From contig JAPDOI010000039.1 in NCBI GenBank assembly GCA_029168955.1, forward strand, positions 682,001 through 746,000: a stretch of 64,000 bases of DNA, read 5' to 3'. Of the stretch, positions 22,791 through 34,089 are shown piece by piece. Numbering within the stretch: the stretch's first letter is position 1; every line of letters starts with the position of its first letter. Origin of the DNA: Aplectana chamaeleonis. Lineage: Eukaryota; Nematoda; Chromadorea; Rhabditida; Cosmocercidae. Under the pieces are notes generated by a model. The model searched no databases. It was not told the DNA's origin and worked only from the letters and a program-made list of their open reading frames with translations. A program made the translations under genes and the position numbers.

Positions 22791-24597
22791 ACCAAATCGA
22801 TTGTCATTGACAACTGACTAGACTTAGGATAGGTAGTTATCAATTAGCGCTCTCGCGCGTTCAAGTGACCCAAGATTCCTAAATGTTATCACTTCAGATT
22901 ACCTCAGGGCCTCTCACGTATCAGCAGCGCTAGTCACACATGGCTCGCACATATGTAGGCCGTGGCGAATGTGCGAAGTTTCCTTCAGGAAAGGAGGACC
23001 GTATATCACACATATTGCCATTACCATAATGATTACATGTGTACCCCGATTATATTTACATTCCAGATCTAGAGTGATCCGGATCACTCACGCCTTCTGT
23101 TGTTGTCCCAAATTTTTTCTGATCAAATTCTGAAATATTGAAGGTAGTCGTCGAGTGAATGAAAAATTATTCTTGCAATAAATTCGTTTCTCTAACTAGA
23201 CTCCTTGGACTATAGCAAAATATTTCACTAAATAATTTTGTCTGCATTTACGAGCGTTAGCCCAAAACTAGATTAGTTTTTTTTAAATTTTGCTCAAATA
23301 TGGAGTTACCCCGGAACGCACCAGAAAGGAACGTAGCTCTATTTTAGTGTTCGTGATTGAGGGGGGGGGGTTTCAAAATTTTAGTGTAAAGATATGGCCA
23401 AACAAACGTAAAACTTTTTGTTTATTAACACATGCTTTCTAATTTTAGTAGCCGGTCAAGTTTCCGCCATGTCCCTAAGGTGTTGCTCAGCATTACTATT
23501 TCGGTCTGCATATGCTCGCATTTTTTCATTGGTTTCATATTGATGATTATCCATGAGAAGAAAACCACATGTTCGACTGAAACGTTCTGGTTGTAGTTGG
23601 TGGTTTTTTTGTCTTTTTTTATTCATATTTCTTGAAGACATTGTTAACTCATTGTATTCGTCATTGGTAATCCTAACCTAGAAATATTATTAAATTATTG
23701 ACCTTAAGTTTTTATGTGTCTCAAAAGAAGCATTAAATAAAAAAAATGTAGGTTTTTTTCCGTAAACAGTGGACAATATTCAGTTCTCGGAAGAGAAATA
23801 TGAACACGAGGCTCATTATGGATGTTTTATAAGTGATTAGTTTGTAACAGTTTACCGGAAAAGGGACCGTAAAAATTTTTAGAGCTAGAGAACGCTCAAA
23901 TATATTAGCAAATTAAATTTTGAAGAAAAGGAAGAAAAAAAAAAGAAAAACCACAGTCGTGCAATTAAAAAATAGGAAAAGTTGGTTGTACTACCGTTGT
24001 TTTGAAAAAAAAAACATTTTTGAACTCATTTATACTTCTTTTTTTAATTTTCATTTTTCTGTGATTTTTTTTGACTTTGACCGACGATTCGAGACTCCTC
24101 CCTTCACCCTTCGATTTTTAAATTCATTTCAACGATGTTTTATTCAAGTTTTATTTGATGGAGGGAACCTCTCCTCCATCAATTCGAAGAATGGCTTTCG
24201 AAATTTCCGAATAAAGTGATACTTATTCGAACTCATAGGTTCAAATTTTTCCAATCAAGAAACTGATCTATATCCGACTCGAGTAAACGCTCGGGTAATT
24301 ATTTAATTTCATTCTCTGATTTGAAAAATTACTCGTAATTTCAAATATTGCCGAAAGATGCCCGAAAACGATTGAGCTATGTATTTCTTTTGTGATGGAA
24401 TATTTGGATCACTGGAATTTAACTGTATGTTTTAGTTTTTTTTTCACATTAAAGAACTGGCTGTGAAAATCAAACTTCAAGGAATCAGACGCGTCATTTC
24501 TCTGCTGTTGTTGTCGTAATGCACTAGCGTGGGTTAACGTGCTCTAGTCGATACGCCGTGGGTACTGTAGATTTCGTATCGCTGCGCAATACTATGC
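22791..24597. other. Unassigned AT-rich intron sequence
   Basis: AT-rich, with a poly-G run near 23359 and A-rich runs at 23920-24010. No exon of the Cys-rich gene and no transposon motif found. Confidence 0.4.
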
Positions 24598-24690
24598 GTT
24601 CCTTGAGGAATTATTGTGCGTTGGCGCATAATCTATAACACCCGCGCACCGACTTTGCGCCAACGCACATTAAGGAACGGAAAGTATCAA
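24598..24690. repeat. Short hairpin related in sequence to 19961-20110
   Basis: TGTGCGTTGGCGCA and TGCGCCAACGCACA pair across a loop of about 30 bases, extended outward by CGTTCCTT and AAGGAACG with a bulge. The inner part (TTGGCGC, CCGACTTTGCGCCAAC) resembles the inner part of the hairpin at 19961, suggesting one family of small foldbacks. Confidence 0.65.
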
Positions 24691-25542
24691 TGCGATTCGT
24701 GCCGACTGCTATGTAAGGATGTTACAGGACAGACGAACTTTATACAAACGAAACCTACCCACAAAATTTGCGGAAAAGGAAGCCTCAAGCAGAAGACATA
24801 GATAATTTTGAATTTATAAAATTTCGGGATAACAGTATTTTGGAAACCTTGCTGATTATGACTTTTCTCTGTCGAAAAAAAAATCCGTTTTTTCCAGATA
24901 ATGCGATCCTCTAGACGGCTGCTGAAGTGGGAATTTTAGTGCACTGAATAGAGTCCACGTAATCTATTCAGTCTACTGAATCAATCCGCCACGACGGTAG
25001 ATCGCCGCGCGCGATCAAAACCCCTTTGACCAGTTTTGCAGCCAACTCCGCACACTCAGCCACAGTGATTGCGCTTGGCCCATTCACTAGACTGAAACTG
25101 ATGCGGAGATCATACATTCGGTTTTTTTTTCTGACTATTGTCATGCTGTGTGGATTGAAGAAACATTTTATCAAGAGGCCTTATTCTTTCCCCGATCGAG
25201 CAGTGATGAGGAAAGTAAAGGAAAAGCTAGGAGCGGGACTTGTCGCTGTATAAGCGACAATACGGATTGTTTAAGGGAATTGGGTTCCATTCCCGTCTAC
25301 AATATTTTATCGCTGTGGTCTGGAATTGTCTTGTCTGACAAAAAGAAGAAAAGCATGGGTAAAATCGGTGTTAGTGAACAAAATCCCATTATGGCAGTTG
25401 ACATTTGTCGTTAGGTAACCGGCCGGTTGTCCATCAACTGCTACATAGTTCTTCATACACCCATGAAAGTGACCCCTTAGGTTAGCATGAAGTTTTCAGA
25501 AGCCATCCGATGTGTGCCACCATTATAAACATTCTCTCTCAC
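24691..25542. other. Unassigned intron sequence
   Basis: No gene supported. A short segment (CCATTCACTAGACTGAAA, then CATACATTCG) at about 25080-25120 recurs at about 52891-52933 near another exon of the same gene. Confidence 0.45.
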
Positions 25543-25685
25543 ATGGTGTTTTGTGGGCAGAGCTTCGTGTCACAAGTGTCAAAAGGAAGACATTGAGCAT
25601 CCTCATTCGAGTTACCAGGTAAGCACTGATATCCACGGCCGCATTTCAGGACTGCACAAGTCGCCAAAGGAATACAAAGAGCATC
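25543..25685 (-). CDS. Cys-rich protein exon 9 (143 nt), second block
   Basis: Acceptor ATTTCAG, donor GTGAGA; phase 0 in, two bases left over. Seven Cys: DALCIPLATC, VLKCGRGYQC, EDAQCLPFDTC, TKLC. It aligns along its whole length with 53012-53154 (same length, same seven Cys). It finishes one module, contains one complete module and begins a third. Confidence 0.9.
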
Positions 25686-26653
25686 CTGAAATTAGGGGAA
25701 ATAATTAGCGCAAATAGAGAATCTCTTGTGAGCCTTTGATTTCGATCATCACCACCAGCCGAGCGGTGGGCCACTGCGAAATATATCTGGTGATAATGAT
25801 GTTCCGACGAAAAATCGATCGCTCCTTGCTGTGATAATCGAAATCAAGAGTTTACTGGGAATGTCCCAGAGCTCACATACGTAGCCATGTTCATCTGGTA
25901 ACTATACCTCTTCGGTACTCGTGAAAACATCATGTTAGCTGCCGTGTGATTGTAACGAAAAGGTTTTTTTGTAGATGGAAAATCCAATTTTTTTGTTCAA
26001 TCTCCTTTCAGGGATGATTTGGGGCGCTGAGCACCATACTAAGGTCCGTTCCAAGTGTTTCGGAAAATTACGGCAGTTAACTACATGCAAATGATGTTTT
26101 GCCTACACAGCTCATAACTTTTCTGTTCATAACTTTTTTTATTAGCTGAAATGTGACTTTTCCACGTACTCTGAAAGCAGTGGTTCAAAAAACGCTGCTG
26201 CATGTTTAATTCTATAATATTTTGGTGAGTCCCTACCCCCAGCTGGCGAGAGCCCTCAACCAAATTTAAGCTTCCTTTGGGATCTACAATATGCGATGCT
26301 CACGATATTTCAGTTTAGTAGATATGTAAGTACTCGATTCAAAGAATCCCTTCCGCGTTCCTTTAGGTGCACACTCAATGTATGTATGTACTCGGACTAA
26401 TCACTTCCAGGTTTTTGAACAAATGTTCATTTTAGACCCGATCTGACTCAAAATGCGACTCGATCTGAACGGTAAATCCAAATTATTTGAATTTCAATGA
26501 CCTACATATATAACAGAGTGGACAGTAGATGCAATAATCAAATAATTAAAACAAATTGTCATTAACAAACACTTCATTTGCCGTTTTTTTCTATGACCTG
26601 GTTGTACTGTTTCTATTTCAATTTGCTTATTTATGCGCAACTCTGCGTGCATA
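25686..26653. other. Unassigned intron sequence
   Basis: About 970 bp of the intron between exons 8 and 9. No repeat family or coding segment recognised. Confidence 0.4.
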
Positions 26654-26656
26654 AAA

Positions 26657-26691
<35 letters not shown>
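26654..26691. repeat. (AAAT)n microsatellite
   Basis: Uninterrupted AAAT repeats, about nine copies. Confidence 0.95.
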
Positions 26692-26692
<1 letters not shown>

Positions 26693-26754
26693 GGTTGACT
26701 TGGAATGGGATAATCGACCGGATCCAGAAAATTCTGTTTACGAATTGTAGCTAC

Positions 26755-27213
26755 TTGAAGGCAGCATACACGCTCGTAAACGTGTTTGAGATAACTACGG
26801 AAATAGAATGGTATAATACCGAACAGAACGCCGACGCATTTTGAAGCGTGAAAAACGACCCAGAATGCCGCTACACGAGTGAGATGTTTGCCGCTTCCCT
26901 GTATCTGCCCGCTCACTGTATTTGCGTCCTCCTCCAGAACAGGGGTCCGGGGCTATTACCACCGTCGCCGAGGTATGTGGGTGGTTCAATAAATACAATA
27001 AGTAAACCTCAGACATTGGTAATGGTGGAAATGGCCCAGGACCCCTGTTTTGGAGGAGACGGCAAATACAGGGGGCGGGCCGATACAGGGGCGGGGCCAA
27101 CTTCTTACTCTGTAACGGCATTGTGGGTCCTTTTTGACGCTTTTCGACGAGCCATACGATTCTGTTTCCGTAGTTATCTCAAACGCGTTTACGAGCGCGT
27201 ATGCTGTCCTTAA
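26755..27213 (+). mobile_element. TTAA-type small element, family D (diverged)
   Basis: Ends AAGGCAGCATACACGCTCG and GAGCGCGTATGCTGTCCTT, flanked by TTGA and TTAA. Compared with the copies at 10796 and 43950 the interior is mostly different; it contains CCGCTTCCCTGTATCTGCCC and GGGGCGGGGCC-like runs. Confidence 0.75.
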
Positions 27214-27297
27214 ATGACCACTAACGTTTCGTGAATCTTTGTCTTGAACCCAAATTCGAGTTTCTGCGCCATTTACATATTTCTAACCGTCACCCAC

Positions 27298-27449
27298 TTG
27301 TTCTGGACTGTTTTGCACGCATTTCGTTCTGCCTGAGCATGTGAGCTGCTGACATGTCTTCACTCCCAGACATCGTGGTCCCAAAGATGTCAACTGGCAA
27401 GTGGTTCCTGGGCTGCATCCAAGGCACCAGTCAGGGCTCACTGGCGCGT
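27298..27449 (-). CDS. Cys-rich protein exon 8 (152 nt)
   Basis: Acceptor CATTCAG, donor GTGGGT; two bases in, phase 0 out. Seven Cys: DWCLGC, SPGTTC, GPRCLGVKTC, QLTC, RTKC. It corresponds to the two separate exons 53633-53731 and 53461-53531 joined without an intron, and like them it feeds a 143-nt exon in phase 0. The module containing CLGC has lost its usual Cx4C spacing. Confidence 0.85.
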
Positions 27450-27792
27450 CTGAATGTAACATTCCAATGTGATACCTCCTCCGTTTAGCCAGCTGTTCAT
27501 ACAAAATTTCTCACCTGCTAATGCAGCATTTCTCCCAACAAACCCACCAAGATCAGGAACACATCTGGCATCCATGTTGCCTTTTCCTTCTAGAATAACA
27601 CTTTCACATAAATGTGGCTGAAGATTACGAATTATGCCTTAAAAGCTTCCTAAAACGGATGCATGAAGCTCAAGTGACCCTCGCAGCTCCTTAAAGTCAA
27701 GGTTCTTGCTGAAAAATGGTGTTTTTTCCAGAATGCTAGGCGTTGGACGCTTTTTGTTACAGCAGTTTGTTACAGAGAGAGAAACGAACATA
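27450..27792. other. Unassigned intron sequence
   Basis: About 340 bp; nothing recognised. Confidence 0.4.
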
Positions 27793-28031
27793 TAGTTGAC
27801 CGCAATGTTAAAAGGACATGGTGCGGTTGCGGACTCGCACTAAAACTACGGTAGAATCTGGCACTTTGCCAGATTTCGTCATCGATCGGCGCCAACCGTC
27901 GTCTCACTGCTCACGAAAATATCAGCTGTGGCGCCGATTGATGACGAAATCTGGCAAAGTACCAGATTCTACCGTAATTTTAGTGCGAGTCCGCAACCGC
28001 ACCATGTCCTTTTAACATTGCGGTCAACTGT
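27793..28031. repeat. Near-perfect long hairpin (arms about 102 bp)
   Basis: The left arm (27793-27894) and right arm (27930-28031) are complementary with only a few mismatches, separated by a 35-bp loop. Landmarks: GGTGCGGTTGCGGACTCGCA and its complement. No open frame of interest. It is either a small foldback element or the source of a long hairpin RNA. Confidence 0.9.
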
Positions 28032-29165
28032 AGATCGCATACATCAGCCAGTCACTTGAACCTGCCCTTCAGATAAAAATTTTCTACGGAGCCCAGGTGG
28101 GGAAACAGGTCATCAAACGAATCAATGAGCACTGATACTTAATCGCTAGTGATGATTTTGATCATGCTGTTACAATCAAGCACTTTTGAGTTCTCTCACA
28201 TCAACCAATTCTTCCATTGTCAAAAACTTCGTGTCTACTGATCACGCCTTGTTTGTAGTGAATCAAGTCGCTCCGTTCCTGCCAAGGACAACTGCTCCTA
28301 CATATTTCATAACGCATGATTATACTGTGCTCTAATTGCGGTGATCGCTTCGTGACAGTCGTGGTCGCAGCGTCGCGACGGAGATATTCACACGCTGGTC
28401 ACAACGGTATCTCTTGAAACGCTTAAGATCCCTACGAACGGAGTTGTGGCTCGTAACGGTACACTACACCCTCAGACACGAATTTTGTGATTTTCATGTA
28501 ATTGTGATGCAAGCAACTCCTGTATAATATTTTCCAAATGCGACCACCACGGCCACGCCCATTTTCTTGATTCTTATACTCAGAAGCGGATAGGTGGATG
28601 GATGAATTTCAACCTCGCTTTCGTTCGCTCCTGCGCAACGACTCCGAGTGAAGAGAAATACAGGCCTGAAACAACTAGTCCACCAAATTTTCGCTATCAA
28701 AAGATATGCATTTTCAAGGTCTCCGTCATGGTTATTTGAGCCCTAGGTTGAGTCTATGAACCAGACGTGGTCCGGCCTTATCAATACGACTGCTTCGCTA
28801 ATAACTAGGTCAGACTACGGGCAACCTAATAGGAAGTAAAAGTGGACATTTTCGTCCATGTTTCGCGTGTTTCGCGCACCTATCGACCGGGTGGACTACG
28901 GACTATGCCTCGTTTAACTACGTATGACGTGGGTTCCAGAAGAGAAGTTCTGCTGTTGCGAAATAGCTGCGGCGGCAGGTGCCCCAGTCGCTGCAACTGA
29001 AAACACACAAACAAGGTTTATAGGAGCAGGTGCGGATAGTCGGCGGGGGGTGGTTGACCTTTTGCGACTTTTTGTATCCCTTCGCTCCTCGAGGGTTATT
29101 CGTCGTAATTGTAGCTGTTGCTGTACAGGGATCTACCTCCTCGTTGGTGTACGGTGGAAGCGTTC
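28032..29165. other. Unassigned intron sequence with a family E fragment
   Basis: A fragment at about 28380-28500 resembles the left part of family E elements (CACACGCTGGTCACAACGGT and CCTACGAACGGAGTTGTGG). The rest is unassigned and may include part of the retrotransposon 5' region. Confidence 0.5.
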
Positions 29166-29399
29166 ACAGACCCTGTAGGGTTGCCTGGCAAGCCTTGGTG
29201 TGAACGATGAACAGATCCAAACTGTCTCCCCCCTAGAATGTGAGCGTCAAGCCAGCGCTGAAGCGTTCATGGGGCTCATCCCACGCCCTTGCCCGGCTAA
29301 GGATGAGATCTAGGAGACGAATGCCTTTACGCATCGACATCCAATCAGCTGCCCCAGTCCTCCGCACACCGCGCCCAGCCGTCTACGACGTCGGAAGGT

Positions 29400-30557
29400 A
29401 TGGCAACCGGTGAGGGGCGATCAAATCTCGGAGTACGGTGGACGTTTTATGGAAACGGACAAACTGGACCGGACAAACACAGGCATCACGACTGTGTACG
29501 ATTTTGCTCTTTCAACGCCCGAACTCTTTCAACTGAAGCGGATCAGGACGTCTTTCTGAGAGCTGCGGATCGAATAGTTTACGATGTTATAGCAGTACAG
29601 GAGCTAAAGACGAACAAAGATTCCGTGCAGAAATGGAAAGATGGAAGATTGTTGATTCTCGGAAAAAAGTTGGAGGGACGGAACGTTGGCGGTGTTGGCT
29701 TTTTACTCAACAGCACCATGGCACACACTATGGATTCGCACTTCATCTACTCCCCGCGCCTGGCCGTTTTACGACTCAAGCCCAAAGGACACCCAGCAAT
29801 CTCTATCATCAACGCATATGCACCAACATCAGCTGCTGCGGATGATGAGCTCGATGAGTTCTACGGACAACTCGAGGGTGTAGTAGCTAAAGAAAGAGGC
29901 TTTTACAAGATTTGTCTGGGCGACTTCAATGCTGTCCTCGGAAGAGCAGTAGATGGAGAAGGAAGAATCGGATCGTATGGAGACAACATCAGAAACGATA
30001 ACGGTTCTCGCCTGGCAGACTTTTTGTGTAGCGCACGTATGTTCCACGGTAATTCGTTTTACAAGAAGCCCGAAAGTCGAAGATGGACCTGGAAGTCACC
30101 GAACGGAACGACGACCACCGAGATTGACCATATTCTCGTTAATCGGCGATGGGCCCTGCTAGACGTCGGATCTGTTCCATCATTCGTGACAGGCTCTGAC
30201 CACAGAATGCTTCGTGCAAAGCTTCGACTTCACAACAACTTTACGAGGAAACATCTTAGTCAGAGATTTTGCAGCGAAGTCCGAACCGTGGATTCAGAAG
30301 TGATGCAGCGCAGTGTAGCCGATACGCAATGGAATGTTTTTGATGATCCCACAGACGATTACGAGGACCTGTGTCGCAAGATAAAGGACGCCGAAAAAAT
30401 TCATTGGTTGGAGCAGTGGAACCAATTGAGAGGCTGCGCAAGGAGACTAAACTGTTGCTGGAAAAACGCCGCCTGGTACATCTCGATCCGAACACCAGTC
30501 ACTTGGAACGTGTTACGATCAGCAAAGTTTGCAGAGCTGAGGTATCGAGCGATTTGA
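29400..30557 (+). CDS. RTE retrotransposon endonuclease (5' part of the polyprotein)
   Basis: An apurinic-type endonuclease that nicks target DNA for target-primed reverse transcription. Visible motifs: RFCSFNARTLS near residue 35, the catalytic VQELKT near 65, LGDFNAVLGR near 180, TTTEIDHILVNRR near 240, and the catalytic VTGSDHRML near 265. The start at 29400 is the first Met upstream of the fold. The real coding part ends near 30399: at the run of six A (30394-30399) the RTE frame passes to the reading frame two positions on, so the last 50 or so residues to 30557 are out of frame. One missing A would explain it. No coiled-coil or RNA-binding ORF precedes it, as is normal for RTE. Confidence 0.88.
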   Translation: MATGEGRSNLGVRWTFYGNGQTGPDKHRHHDCVRFCSFNARTLSTEADQDVFLRAADRIVYDVIAVQELKTNKDSVQKWKDGRLLILGKKLEGRNVGGVGFLLNSTMAHTMDSHFIYSPRLAVLRLKPKGHPAISIINAYAPTSAAADDELDEFYGQLEGVVAKERGFYKICLGDFNAVLGRAVDGEGRIGSYGDNIRNDNGSRLADFLCSARMFHGNSFYKKPESRRWTWKSPNGTTTTEIDHILVNRRWALLDVGSVPSFVTGSDHRMLRAKLRLHNNFTRKHLSQRFCSEVRTVDSEVMQRSVADTQWNVFDDPTDDYEDLCRKIKDAEKIHWLEQWNQLRGCARRLNCCWKNAAWYISIRTPVTWNVLRSAKFAELRYRAI

Positions 30558-32326
30558 AGCAATATCGAGCGCGGAAGTTGTTGGACACCGTGAACCAGAG
30601 GAAAAGCATCAGGTTTTGTCGGAGAGAGCTGTCAGATCGCAGAGAACAAGTGTCAGCACTTCGGGATTCCTCGGGTTGCATTTGCACGTCCCGCGCTGGT
30701 ATGGAAAAAATTGTGGTGGATTTCTACAGCACTCTCTTCAACTCAACACTGTCCGTGCCGCGTAGCCCACTACCTGCAATAGCAGATGACCCGCCTCCAA
30801 TCCTTGAGAGTGAAGTTGCTTTTGCTGTCAAAGGGATGAAGGGAAACACAGCTACTGGACCAGATGGCATTACAACCGAGTCCCTCAGAGCGGGTGGTTC
30901 ATCTTTATGGAAAGTTCTTGCGGAACACTTCTCCAGATACCTCGCGCAAGGATTGGTTCCCGCGCAGTGGAAATCGTCAAGAACGATACTTCTATTCAAA
31001 AAGGGTAATCGGGATGACATCAACAACTACAGGCCAATCGCTTTACTCTCAGTGCCGTACAAGGTCTTTACGAAGATTCTGCTGAACAGGATAGAGAAGG
31101 CTCTGGACGACTTCCAGCCCAGAGAACAGGCAGGCTTCCGTAAGGGTTACTGCTGTCTTGATCACATTCAGGCGCTTTCGCAAGTCATTGAACGGACAAG
31201 GGAGTACCATTTACCTCTAGCGCTCGTCTTCGTGGACTATACCAAGGCATTCGATTCGGTTGAAGTCCCGGCTGTTCTCAACGCTCTCATCCACGCTGGT
31301 GTTGACGCCCAGTACATCAGAATATTGGAAGAGTGCAACAACGGAAGCAACACCATTATTCAACTATTCGAGAGGAAACTGAAGGTGTCGATTGGAAAGG
31401 GTGTCAGACAGGGAGATACCATCTCGCCGAAGCTGTTCACGGCCGCGTTACAAGACGTGATGCGCCACATCGACTGGGACGGCAAAGGTATCCTCATAGA
31501 CGGGTGCAGACTATCCAACTTGCGCTTCGCTGACGACATTGTGCTGTTGGGTTCGTCTTCCGCAGAAGTCGAAGGAATGCTTAACGAACTGGACGCTGCA
31601 GGAAAAGCGATCGGCCTTACAATGAATTTGAGGAAAACCCAAGTGATGCGCAACCAGTGGTGTGACGACAGCCCCATTCGTCTCTCTGGCACTCCCCTAC
31701 CCACTACGAACAGCTACGTCTATCTCGGAAGAGAGGTGAACATGCAAAACGACTTGTCTACGGAGATCGGACGGAGACGACGAGCGGCCTGGTCAGCACT
31801 TGGATCGATAGTGGAAGTGACAGACAAATTGCGGGATGTGAAGACACGAGCACGTTTTTTCGACACCACGGTGCTACCTGCGTTGTGCTATGGAATCGAG
31901 ACATGGGCGGAAACGAAGGCGACCACACAGGCCATAAGGACAGCTCACAGGGCCTTGGAACGCAGACAACTGAAGACTAATCGTCGTGCCCAGCGAGCTG
32001 GTGGCCTACGCAGTGCTGATCTTCGAAAGCAGTCGCAATTAATGAACCCTCTTCTGCTCATGGCCCAGTCTAAACACCGATGGGCAGGACACGTGTTGCG
32101 CCGCATGGATGACCGATGGAGCCTCCGTACAACAGTCTGGTTACCACGTGATTGCCACCGGCCTCTAGGCCGTCCTCCCACAAGATGGAACTCTGTATTT
32201 TCAGGCAGAGTCAAGACGTTCTGCACCGAGCGAGGGATTCCTGAAAATCACCATCACTGGATGTCCCTTGCTCGGGATCGGTCGAGCTGGTTGAGATGTG
32301 GTCCACACGGCGGCGACGCGCAGTGA
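30371..32326 (+). CDS. RTE retrotransposon reverse transcriptase
   Basis: Copies the element RNA into the nicked genomic site. Motifs in order: GNTATGPDGITTESL near residue 160, LLFKKGNRDDINNYRPIALL near 205, REQAGFRKGYCCLDHIQAL near 250, VFVDYTKAFDSV near 285 (catalytic Asp), VRQGDTISPKLF near 340, LRFADDIVLL near 385 (catalytic DD), and the RTE-typical C-terminal HRWAGHVLRRMDDR with GRPPTRW. There is no internal stop over about 640 codons. The first residues (before about KNSLVGAVEP) are shadow sequence, because the true frame comes from the endonuclease. The length of endonuclease plus RT, about 975 residues, is normal for RTE, so apart from one base the element looks young. Confidence 0.92.
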   Translation: MSQDKGRRKNSLVGAVEPIERLRKETKLLLEKRRLVHLDPNTSHLERVTISKVCRAEVSSDLKQYRARKLLDTVNQRKSIRFCRRELSDRREQVSALRDSSGCICTSRAGMEKIVVDFYSTLFNSTLSVPRSPLPAIADDPPPILESEVAFAVKGMKGNTATGPDGITTESLRAGGSSLWKVLAEHFSRYLAQGLVPAQWKSSRTILLFKKGNRDDINNYRPIALLSVPYKVFTKILLNRIEKALDDFQPREQAGFRKGYCCLDHIQALSQVIERTREYHLPLALVFVDYTKAFDSVEVPAVLNALIHAGVDAQYIRILEECNNGSNTIIQLFERKLKVSIGKGVRQGDTISPKLFTAALQDVMRHIDWDGKGILIDGCRLSNLRFADDIVLLGSSSAEVEGMLNELDAAGKAIGLTMNLRKTQVMRNQWCDDSPIRLSGTPLPTTNSYVYLGREVNMQNDLSTEIGRRRRAAWSALGSIVEVTDKLRDVKTRARFFDTTVLPALCYGIETWAETKATTQAIRTAHRALERRQLKTNRRAQRAGGLRSADLRKQSQLMNPLLLMAQSKHRWAGHVLRRMDDRWSLRTTVWLPRDCHRPLGRPPTRWNSVFSGRVKTFCTERGIPENHHHWMSLARDRSSWLRCGPHGGDAQ

Positions 32327-32499
32327 AGATGGATCATCAAGGTACCAGGTATCAAGGTAATTGTAGTTGTTTACATGGCTTATGTAGCAGTTGTCGCGGT
32401 AGACACAATTCAAGGAAAGCTTTCAAGGGTAGCTGGCTTCTTTCCGAGAAAGCACCTTGATTTGATGAGATTGATTCCAACCACATTTGTAACACTCAC

Positions 32500-32585
32500 C
32501 TTGGCATTTGAAGCCTATAAAACAGGTGAGTTCAGCACAAGTCGACACTTTAACGCATGATGCGCCACTATCTCCCTGTTGACAC
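32500..32585 (-). CDS. Cys-rich protein exon 7 (86 nt), first block
   Basis: Acceptor GATTTCAG, donor GTGAGT; one base in, one base left over. Five Cys: CQQGDSGASC, VSTCAELTC, GFKC. Sister of 10461-10546. The retrotransposon 3' end lies only about 150 bp downstream of the donor, inside the following intron. Confidence 0.9.
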
Positions 32586-32929
32586 CTGAAATCAAAATCA
32601 TTGGTCGAATTCAGCACTCAGGGATTCAGGAAAAAAAGGCGTTCTCCACGTGTAATAGGAAAGAAAAAAACAAAACACCGCATTCAAAAAGTCAGTATCT
32701 TGGATGAGAATGATCTCCACGGGTCTAGTTTGGGTTGATAAGTTGAAAGGTCTGGGGCCCTAGCAACAACAATGTTAAGAAACATATCCCCTAGTTCTGA
32801 GCATAGCTTCATTGGGAGGAGCCGGGTCCTCCATCAACTTTCACCTCTGAGCAGGTAAAGGAGTGAACCTTAACCACTGTGAAAACCGGAAACGTCCGGA
32901 GAAAAGGCACAAAAAAGAATCAATTATAC
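32586..32929. other. Unassigned intron sequence
   Basis: About 345 bp; nothing recognised. Confidence 0.4.
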
Positions 32930-33400
32930 GTGCAGTTCATTTTCATGCTAGGATTGGGTTCACTGCCGGTTTTTTGTCTATAACTTTTTTACCATTAAAA
33001 AAGCCCTTTGGTGAAGGTTGTTTTTGGAATCCTTATAAAACTCCGCATCGAAAAGCGTTTTTACGTTCAAAGTATGTATATGCTCCCACTCTTCCAGCCG
33101 ATTTGAGTTTATAAAGTGCACTATTTTGCCGCGGGCTACCGGTTTTCGAATCATAACTTTTTTTACGATAAGAGGTGGAGTTTTGTAAAGGATGTTTTTA
33201 GAATCTCCGTAGAATTCTGCGTCGAGTGTTTCCGTATTTGAATAATAATCTTCCCAACCTTTAGCCTAATTCATTTTATGAAATAGCAGCTTTTCGCTCA
33301 TAACTCTTTCAGAGGCCAGAGATAATGTTGTGGTAAAAGCTGTTTTTGATATCTACGCAAAATTTTACGTCGAATGATAGATCGGGTTCCTATCGTTACC
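32930..33400. repeat. Tandem degenerate units, inverted relative to 34090-34740
   Basis: About three units of roughly 150-160 bp, each containing GGTTGTTTTTGGAATC- and CATAACTTTTT-like phrases. The same units occur in reverse at 34090-34740, so the two arrays form an imperfect inverted pair around the element ending at 33918. Confidence 0.65.
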
Positions 33401-33599
33401 AGCTCCATAAGCCAGCCAGGTCGGTGGAGAAGAGCTCCATAGCAATCTCCATAGGGTGCTCTTGCCTCTAACAAGGGAATGACCAGACCTGTTCGCCAGA
33501 GCTATTCATGAAACTAGGTGTTTCTGATCGACTACCTTCCGGGTAGACATGAAGGCCCTATCCTAGCTCCCCGAGTAATAGTGAAAGAAAAGGTTGTGA

Positions 33600-33918
33600 G
33601 CGTATAAATTGCGAGATTTTTCGAGCTCAACAGTGGCGAGATGAGCGATGCTTTCCAATCAGTAGCCCCGTTCTTGCCTACATTCTCAACCTCTCTCTTT
33701 GTTCAGGTCGGCTCGTATACATCGGCTGCAAATGAAGTAAGTTACAAGCCTCGGACAACTCGTCCACCATGTTTCCCCAGTTTAATTTTAAGGGGCCATA
33801 ACGTCGTTCCTAGGGGATCTTGTACGATTCCAGAGACATCGTTGGAATCAGCGCGGGACCGTTTTCAAGATAGTCAGGAAAACAGAAAATCCATTCTGAG
33901 GTTGGACTGTGCCTTCAA
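33600..33918 (-). mobile_element. TTAA-type element, family A interior with E-type end (partial)
   Basis: Inverted family A sequence whose right end is GGTTGGACTGTGCCTTCAA, an E-type end like that at 15654. The left border is not clear, so the copy is probably truncated. Confidence 0.7.
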
Positions 33919-34089
33919 ATAACCACCCTTTGAGAATTTTTGGCACAAAAATTTCGATTTTTTGTATAGAGAATAACATTTTTTTATTATAACGCGAGCA
34001 GCTAAAATAGGGGTTTTACAAGCACCCGGAAGGTGGTAGATCAGAAAAACATGCCTACATGTGTAGTTCAGGCAAACAGGTCTGGTCAC

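Larger units (their letters stand above)
29166..32350 (+). mobile_element. RTE-type non-LTR retrotransposon, near full length
   Basis: About 3.2 kb: a GC-rich leader (about 29166-29399), endonuclease and reverse transcriptase reading frames, and a short 3' tail with ATCAAGG repeats, as usual in RTE elements. There are no terminal repeats. It lies in the intron between exons 7 and 8 of the Cys-rich gene, in antisense orientation. The 5' border is approximate. Confidence 0.88.

Noticed and set aside
21759..24597. AT-rich region as a possible origin or matrix-attachment site
   Set aside because: Only base composition suggests it; the degenerate tandem repeat explains part, and there is no specific motif.
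30394..30399. Programmed -1 frameshift at the A-run of the RTE element
   Set aside because: RTE elements normally use one continuous frame, and the heptamer here does not fit a good slippery site. A single-base loss is simpler.
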